43,188 nucleotides of DNA from Rhizaria sp. SCN 62-66 (taxonomy: Eukaryota; Rhizaria, unplaced). Positions 42,468-43,188 of the stretch are shown here, piece after piece. The first letter of the stretch is position 1. Each line of letters begins with the position of its first letter. The stretch lies in assembly GCA_001724265.1 (NCBI GenBank), contig MEDY01000336.1, positions 1-43,188 of the forward strand. The letters are read 5' to 3'. The notes under the pieces were generated by a model, which saw only the letters and a program-made list of their open reading frames with translations, did no database searches and was not told the DNA's origin. A program made the translations under genes and the position numbers.

Positions 42468-43188
42468 ATGAGTGGCAAAGTCCTTTTGACGCTTATCTCT
42501 GTGATGGCAGTCGCCTACGGCGCCACTGTCGAAATGGTACGTCTTGCACTCTCTTGTCGCGGCACCATTGCCTCTGTTTTCCCTCTCTTTTGAGCTCGAC
42601 TGACCTCCTTGTCCTCATGCCCCCACTTGCACATGCCCTTTCTTTCGTGCCCCGTAGGAGTCCTCGCTGGACCTCCAGGCTGCTGCGGAGCTTGCCATGC
42701 TCTCTGCTGCGGACCCCGTCACCGCCGCCACGGCCACTAACAACAGTGCGTGGTTCATCCGTGCGTTCGACGGCGCTGCGCTCGCGAACGCGGTCAACCC
42801 CGATCCCGTGGGCCCCTTCTCCCACCTCGGCCTCAACCCTGTGACGGAGAACGGCAAGCCCATCCCGGCGACCGCGGGCAAGCCCACCGCGGCGGAGATC
42901 ATCAACTCGATCATCAAGACCGGCAACCCGAACCCCGCCCCGAAGGCTGTGGGTGCGCTTGTCAAGGCCAAGATCCTCGAGGAGGACCCCGTCAACCCGC
43001 TGCTGCCGTATAACTACTCGGCGCCCATCAAGACCATCGACGCTGCCACGCTCAAGACGCTGCAGCCCGCCACCGTTCTTGGTGTCCCGGACCGCTTCCT
43101 GAACCGTGAGGCGTACCAGGCGTACAAGGAGTCGCAGCAGGCCTTCGGCTACCTCGGCATGCAGCCCATCAACACGACCAAGAACATC
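42468..43188 (+). CDS. Predicted secreted/lumenal protein, 3' end beyond the window
   Basis: Exon 1 at 42468-42536 and exon 2 from 42658 to the window edge; the intron is GTACGT...CCCGTAG, 121 nt, phase 0. Exon 1 encodes a short hydrophobic leader, MSGKVLLTLISVMAVAYGA, typical of a signal peptide. Exon 2 (177 codons so far) begins ESSLDLQAAAELAML and has Pro/Asn-rich turns (ILEEDPVNPLLPYNYSAPIK) and sequons NNS, NYS and NTT, consistent with an N-glycosylated secretory protein. I do not recognise the family from the part present. The ATG directly follows TTGTACAG, a perfect 3' splice-like sequence. Codon bias in exon 2 is the strong GC-ending type of the genuine genes. Truncated at the right edge, so the full length and any membrane anchor are unknown. 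Confidence 0.75.

Noticed and set aside
1-43188. CRISPR arrays, prokaryotic operons, prophage or integrated virus
   Set aside because: No regularly spaced direct repeats, no capsid, polymerase or integrase-like genes, and all recognisable genes are eukaryotic cellular genes with spliceosomal introns.
1-43188. tRNA genes
   Set aside because: I scanned intergenic DNA for a GGTTCGA-type B box with a paired acceptor stem and found none that could fold into a cloverleaf by eye.

Overview
This is a nuclear DNA fragment from a unicellular eukaryote (protist). The coding regions are very GC-rich and loaded with Ala, Ser, Thr and Gly low-complexity stretches. The intergenic DNA is clearly AT-richer. 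Genes are intron-poor, with none to two short introns of 121-248 nt. The gene set is eukaryotic: heterotrimeric G-protein beta subunit, ARF-like GTPase, RhoGAP with EVH1 and CRIB modules, peroxisomal membrane protein PXMP4, the SPOUT methyltransferase SFM1, and a sterol-type hydroxylase. I cannot place the lineage from sequence alone. The possible sense use of UAG (below) makes lineages with UAG-only recoding, such as sainouroid Rhizaria or the fornicate Iotanema, worth testing.

Layout. Minus-strand block, 307-8069: SFM1; a three-exon fusion of a fatty acid hydroxylase/sterol desaturase (C4-methyl-oxidase-like) domain with a 3-beta-HSD-like SDR domain; and a single-pass membrane protein with a long charged tail. 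A divergent intergenic region (8070-8766) separates this from a plus-strand block, 8767-39175: PXMP4, an EVH1-CRIB-RhoGAP protein, a secretory/ER single-pass protein, G-beta, and a giant low-complexity reading frame of about 6,747 codons (18809-39175) with TPRs near its N terminus. A convergent gap leads to a minus-strand ARF-like GTPase (40854-39945). A truncated secretory gene enters the right edge on the plus strand (42468 onward).

Themes. G-beta, the ARF-like GTPase and the EVH1-CRIB-RhoGAP protein are three GTPase-signalling components. The hydroxylase-SDR fusion would place two sterol C4-demethylation steps on one chain, but the SDR half seems to have lost its catalytic residues. Otherwise neighbours look like independently transcribed genes, not a functional cluster.

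Most notable observation. The giant frame is open across 20 kb except for two in-frame UAG codons (20972 and 22418). The coding-like sequence continues unbroken in the same frame after each, while all nine complete genes in the window end in UGA (5) or UAA (4) and none in UAG. This suggests UAG is a sense codon here. All eight inferred introns also share an unusual 5' splice site, GTAYG (mostly GTACGT), instead of GTRAG.
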